DNA from: Ruminococcus sp.
Lineage (GTDB): Bacteria > Bacillota > Clostridia > Oscillospirales > Ruminococcaceae
Length of the DNA stretch: 41,358 nt
Direction: 5' to 3'
Assembly: GCA_030533265.1 (NCBI GenBank)
Contig: JAUNJM010000011.1
Location: 1-41,358, forward strand
The notes under the pieces were generated by a model that saw nothing but the letters and a program-made list of their open reading frames with translations, was not told the DNA's origin and ran no database searches. A program made the translations under genes and the position numbers. Below, piece by piece: positions 1-6,509 of this stretch (its first letter is position 1; every line of letters starts with the position of its first letter).

Positions 1-60
1 CTGCTCTCTGTAACAATCGTCGTAAACTTCAGCTTCCTTAGGCAAAGATTTATCGGACAC
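1..60 (-). other. Possible 5' end of a truncated minus-strand gene
   Basis: Read on the minus strand, an open frame begins with GTG at position 60 and runs out of the window without a stop; it would start MSDKSLPKEAEVYDD. A strong promoter lies just upstream, but its predicted start of transcription is only about 10 bases before the GTG and there is no Shine-Dalgarno sequence. The real start may therefore lie outside the window, or this may be a leader. Twenty codons are too few to identify a family. Confidence 0.25.
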
Positions 61-73
61 TATTTACACTAAA

Positions 74-102
74 AGCATATCACTTTTTTGTATTTGTGTC
101 AA
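74..102 (-). promoter_or_regulatory. Sigma-A promoter reading out of the left edge
   Basis: On the minus strand TTGACA (97-102) and TATGCT (74-79) are separated by exactly 17 bases. It fires leftward, divergent from rny, and should drive whatever lies beyond position 1. Confidence 0.6.
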
Positions 103-151
103 GCAAAATAAAAATACTACTCTTTTTTTGTATAAATAACTAAAAAACACC

Positions 152-180
152 TTGACAAGTCATGAGAATTATTATACAAT
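152..180 (+). promoter_or_regulatory. Sigma-A promoter of rny
   Basis: TTGACA (152-157), 17-base spacer, TACAAT (175-180). Transcription would begin near 187, leaving an AT-rich leader of about 160 bases before the rny start. I see no clear riboswitch in that leader. Confidence 0.65.
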
Positions 181-350
181 ATTAATATGCATTATGTTTA
201 TATATTTTGGTATGATTTTTAAGATCATGTTCTTTTTTATATAATTATTTATGCTTTTAGTAACTTTAAAATTCAATATTGTGGGAAATGTGATTTGTTT
301 TTAAAACGGATGATGTTTCCTGACTTTCTAAGAAGGAGGAAAAACTATAC

Positions 351-1925
351 ATGGACAAAATTAGTATAGGAATGGCAGTTTTGTTGTGCGTAATTGCTCT
401 TTTAGTCGGTGCGGTAATTTGTGGCTTCATTTGCTTTAAGCTTGGTATAAAGTATCGTAAAAAAACAGCTGAAGCAGCATTGGGTTCTGCTGAAAAGGAA
501 GCAGAAAAGATAGTTGAAGATGCAAAGAAAAACGCTGAAAGCCTCAAGAAAGAAGCTCTTGTCGAAGCAAAAGACGAAATACATAAAGCAAGACAGGAAA
601 CTGAAAGAGAGCTTAAAGAACGCAGAAGCGAAGTGTCAAGACAGGAAAGACGTATTAACCAGAAAGAAGAAACTATCGACCGTAAGCTTGATTCAATGGA
701 AAAGAAGGAAGAAACACTCCAGAAAAAACTGAAAGCCGCTGACGAAAAAATGGAAGAGGCTGACAGAATCAAGAATTCACAGCTTGATATGTTGGAGAAG
801 ATTTCCCAGTTTACAGTTGAACAGGCAAAGGAATACCTCCTGCAGAACCTTGAGAATGAACTGGTTCATGAAAAGGCAGTCAAGGTATCAAACTTTGAAA
901 CTCAGATCAAGGAAGAGTGTGAAAGCAAGGCAAGACAGTATATTTCACTTGCTATTGCAAGATGCTCGGCAGATCAGGTTTCAGAAACAGCCGTTTCAGT
1001 TGTTCCGCTTCCTAACGACGAGATGAAGGGAAGAATTATCGGACGTGAAGGACGAAATATCAGAACAATCGAAACACTTACAGGTGTTGATCTGATAATT
1101 GATGATACTCCTGAGGCAATTACGCTTTCGTGCTTTGACCAGGTAAGAAGAGAAGTTGCAAGAATTGCACTTGAAAAGCTTATTCAGGACGGAAGAATTC
1201 ACCCGACCCGTATCGAAGAAACTGTTGATAAGGCAAGACGTGAAGTTGAGCATAAGATCAAGCAGGAAGGTGAAAGAGCTGTTCTTGAAACGAATGTACA
1301 CGGTCTTAACCATGAGCTTATAAAGCTTATCGGAAGACTCAGATTCAGAACAAGTTATCGTCAGAACGTGCTTCAGCACTCAATCGAGGTAGCACATCTT
1401 GCCGGAATGATGGCATCTGAGCTTGGTGTTGACGCTAATCTTGCAAGACGAGCAGGATTGCTTCACGACATCGGAAAGGCACTTAGCTATGAGATCGAAG
1501 GCTCTCATGTACAGATCGGTGTTGATGTATGTAAGAAGTATAAGGAAAATCCTGAGGTTATTCATGCTATCGAGGCACATCACGGTGATGTGGAAACAAA
1601 AACTGTCGTAGCAGCACTTGTACAGGCTGCTGACGCAATTTCTGCTGCAAGACCTGCAGCAAGAAGCGAAAACTATGAAAACTATATCAAGCGTCTGCAG
1701 AAGCTTGAGGAAATTTGTACTTCGTATGATGGAGTAGAAAAATCCTTTGCAATCCAGGCAGGACGTGAAGTCAGAATCATGATATCTCCTGAAAAGGTAA
1801 ATGATGAAAAGATGGTTCTTGTTGCAAGAGATATTGCAAAGAGAATTGAGGACGAAATGGATTATCCGGGCCAGATAAAGGTCCACCTCATTCGAGAGAG
1901 CAGAGCTGTCGAATATGCAAAATAA
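351..1925 (+). CDS. rny: Ribonuclease Y
   Basis: Membrane-anchored endoribonuclease that starts decay and processing of many mRNAs in Firmicutes. The 524 residues show the full family order: one N-terminal membrane helix (about 8-30), a long Lys/Glu-rich coiled coil (about 35-190), a KH RNA-binding domain containing the [15 protein letters not shown] signature, and an HD phosphohydrolase domain with the metal-binding HD pair in GLLHDIGKA. Length is typical of intact RNase Y. The ATG at 351 sits 9 bases after an AAGGAGG ribosome site. It is transcribed alone: its own promoter is at 152-180 and a strong terminator follows the stop. It faces away from the unknown gene at the left edge. Confidence 0.97.
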   Translation: MDKISIGMAVLLCVIALLVGAVICGFICFKLGIKYRKKTAEAALGSAEKEAEKIVEDAKKNAESLKKEALVEAKDEIHKARQETERELKERRSEVSRQERRINQKEETIDRKLDSMEKKEETLQKKLKAADEKMEEADRIKNSQLDMLEKISQFTVEQAKEYLLQNLENELVHEKAVKVSNFETQIKEECESKARQYISLAIARCSADQVSETAVSVVPLPNDEMKGRIIGREGRNIRTIETLTGVDLIIDDTPEAITLSCFDQVRREVARIALEKLIQDGRIHPTRIEETVDKARREVEHKIKQEGERAVLETNVHGLNHELIKLIGRLRFRTSYRQNVLQHSIEVAHLAGMMASELGVDANLARRAGLLHDIGKALSYEIEGSHVQIGVDVCKKYKENPEVIHAIEAHHGDVETKTVVAALVQAADAISAARPAARSENYENYIKRLQKLEEICTSYDGVEKSFAIQAGREVRIMISPEKVNDEKMVLVARDIAKRIEDEMDYPGQIKVHLIRESRAVEYAK

Positions 1926-1933
1926 GAAGAATC

Positions 1934-1970
1934 TGACGGACAATTTAATATTGTCCGTCATTATTATTTT
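1934..1970 (+). terminator. Rho-independent terminator of rny
   Basis: An 11-base-pair perfect stem (TGACGGACAAT with ATTGTCCGTCA) and a 5-base loop, followed by TTATTATTTT. Confidence 0.85.
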
Positions 1971-1992
1971 ATATCAGTAAATAAGGTTGGTA

Positions 1993-3438
1993 ATGATGTC
2001 ATTTGAGAAAATAGAAAATATATTGAATAGTATTGATGAGTTTGTCTGGGGAATACCGCTCATCGTGTTGATAATATCTGTAGGAATATACCTTACGATA
2101 AGGCTTAGGCTTATGCAGCTTATCCGCTTGCCGAAAGCCTTGAAGTATATGTTTTCCAACGAGGAAAAAGGTGAGGGGGAAATATCGAGCTTTGCGGCAC
2201 TCTGTACGGCACTTTCTTCAACTATCGGAACAGGTAATATCGTTGGAGTTGCAACGGCTGTAGGTATCCTGTCAGGTGGACCGGGAGCGTTGCTCTGGAT
2301 GTGGGTTGCAGCGTTCTTTGGCATGGCAACAAAGTTCTCGGAAGGTTTTCTTGCCATAAAGTACAGAAAAATTGATAAGAACGGTCATGCACTCGGTGGA
2401 CCTTTTTATTATATCGAAAAGGGCATGGGTGCAAAGTGGAAATGGCTTGCAAAGGTATTTGCGTTTTTTGGTGCTTGCGTTGGTATATTCGGAATCGGAA
2501 CCTTCTCGCAGATAAACGGTATCTCATCGGCTGTCCAGAATTTCTTTGACCCTGAAAGAGCACACACGATTTCAATTTTTGGAAGTCAATACACCTGGGC
2601 AGTAGTCGTTTCGGGACTGCTTGTGACTGTCTGTGCGGGACTTGTAATAATCGGTGGTATAAAAAGAATTTCAGGCGTTTCACAGATCGTCGTACCTTTT
2701 ATGGCTTGTGTTTATATCATTTCATGTCTTATACTTATTTTCGTAAACGTTGAGAAGTTACCTCATGCCGTTGCAACGATTTTAAAGTCGGCATTTGATT
2801 TTAAAGCCGTTGCAGGTGGTACGATACCAATGTTTATGGCAATAAGAATGGGCGTTGCAAGAGGAATTTTCTCGAATGAATCAGGACTTGGTTCTGCACC
2901 TATAGCTGTTGCTGCCGCTAAAACCAAAGAACCTGTAAGACAGGGACTTGTATCAATGTGCGGTACTTTTATCGACACGATAATAGTATGCACCATGACC
3001 GGAATGGCAATTATCATGATGGGCTCTTATGAAGCAATAAACCCTGTTACAGGTAAGCCCTTTGAGGGCGTGGAGGTTACTACTCACGCTTTCCAGCAAG
3101 GATATTCATTTCTGCCTGAAAAGATACCGGCATTTGTGCTTATGGTATGCCTTGTGTTCTTTGCGTTTACGACTATACTGGGTTGGAATTACTATGGTGA
3201 ACGCTGTTTCGAGTATCTTACAAACGGCAATAAGAGAGCAGTCAAGACTTACAGATGCCTCTATATTCTTGCTGTATTCATCGGTCCTTATATGACCGTT
3301 TCAGCCGTGTGGACTGTTGCTGATATTTTCAACGGCATGATGGCACTGCCGAATCTGATTGCAATAGTTGCATTGAGTGGGATTATCGTTACGGAAACAA
3401 AGGATTATTTTAAAAGACTTAAAACCGAAAACAAATAA
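1993..3438 (+). CDS. Sodium:alanine/glycine symporter, AGCS family
   Basis: Polytopic inner-membrane carrier expected to import alanine or glycine with Na+. The protein (about 481 residues) is nearly all membrane helices. It carries the AGCS-type segments SSTIGTGNIVGVATA and GGPGALLWMW near residues 75-100, the conserved ARGIFSNESGLGSAP loop in the middle, and the GWNYYGERCFEY region near the C-terminus. I place the start at the ATG at 1993, preceded by AAGG at 1983-1986; an upstream TTG at 1987 overlaps that site, and the next ATG at 1996 is also possible. It has terminators on both sides, so it is probably monocistronic. The exact amino acid preference cannot be read from the sequence. Confidence 0.93.
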   Translation: MMSFEKIENILNSIDEFVWGIPLIVLIISVGIYLTIRLRLMQLIRLPKALKYMFSNEEKGEGEISSFAALCTALSSTIGTGNIVGVATAVGILSGGPGALLWMWVAAFFGMATKFSEGFLAIKYRKIDKNGHALGGPFYYIEKGMGAKWKWLAKVFAFFGACVGIFGIGTFSQINGISSAVQNFFDPERAHTISIFGSQYTWAVVVSGLLVTVCAGLVIIGGIKRISGVSQIVVPFMACVYIISCLILIFVNVEKLPHAVATILKSAFDFKAVAGGTIPMFMAIRMGVARGIFSNESGLGSAPIAVAAAKTKEPVRQGLVSMCGTFIDTIIVCTMTGMAIIMMGSYEAINPVTGKPFEGVEVTTHAFQQGYSFLPEKIPAFVLMVCLVFFAFTTILGWNYYGERCFEYLTNGNKRAVKTYRCLYILAVFIGPYMTVSAVWTVADIFNGMMALPNLIAIVALSGIIVTETKDYFKRLKTENK

Positions 3439-3441
3439 AAA

Positions 3442-3480
3442 AAGAGAGATTGCAGAAAAATGCAATCTCTCTTGTTGTTT
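3442..3480. terminator. Bidirectional terminator
   Basis: A 13-base-pair stem (AAGAGAGATTGCA at 3442-3454 with its complement at 3461-3473) sits between two convergent genes. A T-rich tail follows on the plus strand, and an A run at 3436-3442 gives the U tract for the minus strand. Confidence 0.85.
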
Positions 3481-3486
3481 GTAAAA

Positions 3487-3768
3487 CTATTCGTCGATTT
3501 CTTCAACAGCGTCTTCGATTTTATCGAGAGTTTCTTCAACACCCTCAGTAACCTCTTCAACAGCGTCTTCGATCTTTTCAGCAGTTTCGTCCTCATATTC
3601 ATACTCATCAGAACAGCCACAGCAATCGTCACAACATTCGTCAAAGTCTTCATCTAATTCTTCATAATCGTAATTATCAAGTTCTTTACGCTTTTTGAGA
3701 GCGAAAACTACAGCAGCACCGGCAGCGATTGCACCGAGAGCAGCAAAAACCTTAAATCCACTTGCCAT
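3487..3768 (-). CDS. Small acidic membrane-anchored protein of unknown function
   Basis: A 93-residue protein that I cannot assign to a family. It has one N-terminal hydrophobic helix (MASGFKVFAALGAIAAGAA...), a short basic stretch (KKRK) that would lie in the cytoplasm, then a very acidic tail with a Cys/Asp cluster (CCDDCCGCSDE) and Glu/Val-rich helical repeats ending DAVEEIDE. The Cys cluster could bind a metal; that is inference. I chose the ATG at 3768, 9 bases after AAAGGAG, over a TTG three codons upstream. Promoter at 3823-3851; shares a terminator with the convergent symporter gene. Confidence 0.75.
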   Translation of the reverse strand: MASGFKVFAALGAIAAGAAVVFALKKRKELDNYDYEELDEDFDECCDDCCGCSDEYEYEDETAEKIEDAVEEVTEGVEETLDKIEDAVEEIDE

Positions 3769-3822
3769 ATAAAACAACTCCTTTTTTTACAATGATACAA
3801 TATATTTGTATGGACTACAATT

Positions 3823-3851
3823 ATTATAACACATTGACTCTGAATAATCAA
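3823..3851 (-). promoter_or_regulatory. Sigma-A promoter of the small acidic protein gene
   Basis: Minus-strand TTGATT (3846-3851), 17-base spacer, TATAAT (3823-3828), about 50 bases upstream of the start codon. Confidence 0.65.
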
Positions 3852-3882
3852 GCACTTTTCACAAATATTTCATAAAACAGGC

Positions 3883-4602
3883 TCACATATTTCCGGTAAG
3901 ATTCATGATTATGCTTATCGCAGAAATCGGGGCAGTTTCGCATCTTAGAATACGGTTGCCAAGACCGATAGTGATAACACCATTTTGGATACAGAAATCA
4001 GCTTCCGACTGATCAAAGCCACCCTCGCTTCCGATAAAGACTCCTACAGTTGAATGTGACTTCAATCCGATCTCGTTGAGATTCCTGCCACCCTTTTCAT
4101 AGCACATCAAAGGGAAATCGGTTTGCGACAAGAGTTCAACGCATTTGTTAAAGTCTATTATATCCTCGACATGTGGAATTATACCTCTGCCTGACTGTTT
4201 TGCAGCCTCAAGTGCGATTTTCTGCAAACGCTGACGTTTTTTATCAAAGCCTTTTTTATCAGGTCTTGAAACGCATCTTGATGTGATAACCGGATATATT
4301 TTTTTAGCACCGAGTTCAATAGCCTTCTGCACGATAAAATCAAGCTTATCACTCTTAGGAACAGCCTGAAAGAGAATAAGGTCAATATCAGGTTCAGCTG
4401 AGGACTTGCAGGAGCTTACTATTTCACATACAACCTCAGAGTCACTGATGCTTTGTATAGTTGTAGTATATTCGATACCGTCATTGCAGACGATAAGCTC
4501 ATCACCGAGCCTCATACGCAGACTTCTGCCGATATGAACAGCGTCACTTCCGTTTATAACAGCAGTGTCTTGTGATATATTGTCTGAAAAGAATCTTGGC
4601 AT
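3883..4602 (-). CDS. rsmE: 16S rRNA (uracil-1498 N3)-methyltransferase RsmE
   Basis: Methylates N3 of U1498 in 16S rRNA using S-adenosylmethionine. The 239-residue length is typical. The N-terminal PUA-like part starts MPRFFSDNI with HIGRSLRMRLGDEL. The C-terminal SPOUT trefoil-knot region has the family signature FIGSEGGF followed by LGNRILRCETAPISA, where the SAM-binding knot forms. The ATG at 4602 is preceded by a GGAAGGAG-like site. It is transcribed from a clear promoter at 4640-4668. In many Firmicutes rsmE follows prmA; here it stands alone, divergent from the RNA and glycosylation genes to its right. Confidence 0.95.
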   Translation of the reverse strand: MPRFFSDNISQDTAVINGSDAVHIGRSLRMRLGDELIVCNDGIEYTTTIQSISDSEVVCEIVSSCKSSAEPDIDLILFQAVPKSDKLDFIVQKAIELGAKKIYPVITSRCVSRPDKKGFDKKRQRLQKIALEAAKQSGRGIIPHVEDIIDFNKCVELLSQTDFPLMCYEKGGRNLNEIGLKSHSTVGVFIGSEGGFDQSEADFCIQNGVITIGLGNRILRCETAPISAISIIMNLTGNM

Positions 4603-4639
4603 AAACCTGCTCCTTCCGTTTTTATTTTAACACAATACC

Positions 4640-4668
4640 AGTATATCATAAGTGAAAAAACAATTCAA
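4640..4668 (-). promoter_or_regulatory. Sigma-A promoter of rsmE
   Basis: Minus-strand TTGAAT (4663-4668), 17-base spacer, TATACT (4640-4645), about 35 bases before the start codon. Confidence 0.65.
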
Positions 4669-4732
4669 TAAGTTTCATATTTGATACAACTAATTTTCAC
4701 ATTAACATCACAAACACAGGTTAATATAGAAA

Positions 4733-4900
4733 CATCAAAGAGATTGAAATAAACTCAAAAGCTTTGATGAACTTTTTCCTCCAAGATATGTAGGCTTAAT
4801 TACCCCAAGCCTTCATATAGATCCGATGCGTGATCATTGGATTCTCCCCTATAATTTTATTTTTGGCATCCACTTTCAAAAAGAGGTGGATGTCTTTTTT
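4733..4900 (+). ncRNA. Candidate structured small RNA, family not recognised
   Basis: Four successive hairpins lie in a stretch with no gene. CATCAAAG (4733-4740) pairs with CTTTGATG (4762-4769). A 12-base-pair stem with one mismatch joins 4786-4797 to 4807-4818. ATCCGATG (4821-4828) pairs with CATTGGAT (4835-4842), with one G-T pair. A terminator follows at 4865-4900. Single-stranded C-rich patches (TTCCTCC, TACCCC, TCTCCCC) lie between the stems. A possible -10 box (TAATAT, 4722-4727) precedes it, without a good -35. The next gene has its own consensus promoter after the terminator, so this is probably a free-standing RNA rather than a riboswitch. It does not match 6S, SRP, tmRNA or a common riboswitch that I know. 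Confidence 0.5.
4865..4900 (+). terminator. Terminator ending the candidate RNA
   Basis: Stem GCATCCAC (4866-4873) with GTGGATGT (4886-4893), followed by CTTTTTT. TGGAT at 4838-4842 could pair with ATCCA inside the first arm, so an alternative fold exists. Confidence 0.75.
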
Positions 4901-4913
4901 GTTGCTTTTTCGA

Positions 4914-4942
4914 TTGACAGTTGTTGATTAATGTAATATAAT
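4914..4942 (+). promoter_or_regulatory. Full-consensus sigma-A promoter of the GT2-YfhO operon
   Basis: TTGACA (4914-4919), exactly 17 bases, TATAAT (4937-4942): both boxes are perfect. It drives the three-gene unit from 4982 to 9311. Confidence 0.8.
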
Positions 4943-4981
4943 GATTATGTATATCTTGAATTTCAAAGGAAATGGTGTAAT

Positions 4982-5557
4982 ATGAACTTTTTTTGTATAG
5001 CGTTTTTCATATCGGCATTGCAGATTAATCTCAGCTTGTGGGTGAATTATGCAGTGAAATTTATCGGTATGCTGTTTTTCATAGGAGGAATATTTGAAAT
5101 ATCAGGCTTGAACATAAGCTTCAAGAAGTTTTTGAATCCTGCACTTATATTGGCAGGACTTTCAGCAGTCTTTGCAGTTATGTTCCTTGCGTTTGGCATA
5201 AACAGTGTTCTGCTCAATACAGTGAGCATTAGTGGAGCAGTAGTCGGTACTGCGGTCACACTGTTTTCTCTCGGTTTTCAAAAAGCACTGATAAGGGAAA
5301 TTTCAGCCGATGAGCAGATAGTCAATGACTTGTCACTTGTGAAAAGATTTTCTAAAACGTGGAATAAGCTTGCAGTTATAACGCTTGCAAATCTTGCATT
5401 TGACCTCGTGAACCGACTTGTTTCTGTAAGTGTGGTAGCTGACGTTTCGGGATTGCTCATGGCAATAAGCAAGATAGTTATGTATATATTTGCACTTGTT
5501 ATTCTGTCATCTGCAAACAAGATGAGAATAGATTTCAATAAAACTCACGGCTTTTAG
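4982..5557 (+). CDS. Polytopic membrane protein of unknown function
   Basis: A 191-residue protein with about five or six predicted membrane helices (for example near residues 3-20, 25-42, 52-75, 78-98, 130-150 and 155-180) and a short charged central loop. I do not recognise a family. It is the first gene of an operon: 19 bases separate it from the GT2 gene, which itself abuts the yfhO-like gene. By position it may help in the same lipid-linked sugar pathway, perhaps as a membrane accessory or a GtrA-like flippase partner, but the sequence does not show GtrA motifs and this is only context. ATG at 4982 is preceded by AAAGGAAATGG. Confidence 0.8.
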   Translation: MNFFCIAFFISALQINLSLWVNYAVKFIGMLFFIGGIFEISGLNISFKKFLNPALILAGLSAVFAVMFLAFGINSVLLNTVSISGAVVGTAVTLFSLGFQKALIREISADEQIVNDLSLVKRFSKTWNKLAVITLANLAFDLVNRLVSVSVVADVSGLLMAISKIVMYIFALVILSSANKMRIDFNKTHGF

Positions 5558-5576
5558 TGAAGAAAGGTAAGATATA

Positions 5577-6509
5577 ATGCTTTCGATAATAATTCCAAGC
5601 TATAATGAGGAAAAAAACATAGAAAAAACATTCGCTGTTGTTACAGAGGTGCTTGAGGCTAATGGAATTGACTTTGAGATAATTTTCATTAACGATGGCT
5701 CATCTGATTCGACATGGCAGAAGATATCGGATCTTGCACATGAAAATGATAACGTGACTTCTGTTGATTTCAGCAGGAACTTCGGCAAGGAAAGTGCAAT
5801 TTTTGCAGGTCTTGAGATTGCTTCGGGTGATGCCTGTGTGCTTATGGATTGCGATCTCCAGCACCCACCTGAAACTATCATTGAGATGTATAACATCTGG
5901 AAGAACAATGATGTTGATATTGTTGAGGGCAGAAAAAAGAGCCGTGGCAAGGAAAGCAAGCTTTATAAGTGCTTTTCAATGCTTTTTTACAGGATATTGA
6001 ACAAATCATCAGGTCTTGATATGGACTCGGCATCTGATTTCAAACTGCTTGACCGCAAGGTTGTTGACGCACTCAATAAAATGCCCGAGCGATTGACATT
6101 TTTCAGAGCGATGTCAAGCTGGGTAGGATTCAGAACGGAGAAGATTTATTTTGAGGTAGCTGAGCGTCAGGAGGGCAAGTCGAAATGGTCAGCACGCTCA
6201 CTGTTTCGTTATGCAATAAACTCGATAACATCATTCACCAGTGCACCTCTGCACCTTGTAACCGTGTTTGGTATTATCTCATTTATCATATCTGTGGTGT
6301 TGGGTATAGACACTCTTTATAATAAGATATGGGGCAATTCAGAAGCAGGTTTCCCGACAGTTATCATACTCCAGTTGCTTACAACAAGCATTATAATGTT
6401 CAGTCTGGGGATAATAGGATATTACATTTCTAAAATTTATGAGGAAATAAAAAATCGTCCTCGCTATATCATCACAAAAATTGTAAAAAAAGACAAAGAG
6501 GAGCAATAA
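5577..6509 (+). CDS. GT2-family (DPM1/GtrB/CsbB-like) glycosyltransferase
   Basis: Expected to transfer a sugar from a nucleotide donor to undecaprenyl phosphate on the cytoplasmic face. The 310 residues begin with the GT-A fold signature LSIIIPSYNEEKNI, then INDGSSDST (nucleotide site) and MDCDLQHPPE (metal-binding DxD-type motif, near residue 100). Two C-terminal membrane helices (about 225-250 and 260-285) match the GtrB/CsbB layout. The stop codon directly abuts the start of the YfhO-type gene, so the two are translationally linked. In Bacillus, CsbB and YfhO act together: CsbB loads the lipid carrier and YfhO moves the sugar onto an extracellular polymer. The sugar here is unknown. Confidence 0.92.
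   Translation: MLSIIIPSYNEEKNIEKTFAVVTEVLEANGIDFEIIFINDGSSDSTWQKISDLAHENDNVTSVDFSRNFGKESAIFAGLEIASGDACVLMDCDLQHPPETIIEMYNIWKNNDVDIVEGRKKSRGKESKLYKCFSMLFYRILNKSSGLDMDSASDFKLLDRKVVDALNKMPERLTFFRAMSSWVGFRTEKIYFEVAERQEGKSKWSARSLFRYAINSITSFTSAPLHLVTVFGIISFIISVVLGIDTLYNKIWGNSEAGFPTVIILQLLTTSIIMFSLGIIGYYISKIYEEIKNRPRYIITKIVKKDKEEQ

Noticed and set aside
3405..3657. Overlapping frames on both strands over the small acidic protein gene
   Set aside because: Low-complexity shadows of the Glu/Asp-rich coding repeats; only the frame with a ribosome site and promoter is kept.
4733..4900. 6S RNA or a known riboswitch
   Set aside because: No closing stem joining both ends as in 6S, and none of the conserved cores I know (SAM, TPP, cobalamin, purine, glutamine, c-di-GMP). 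Left as an unassigned RNA.
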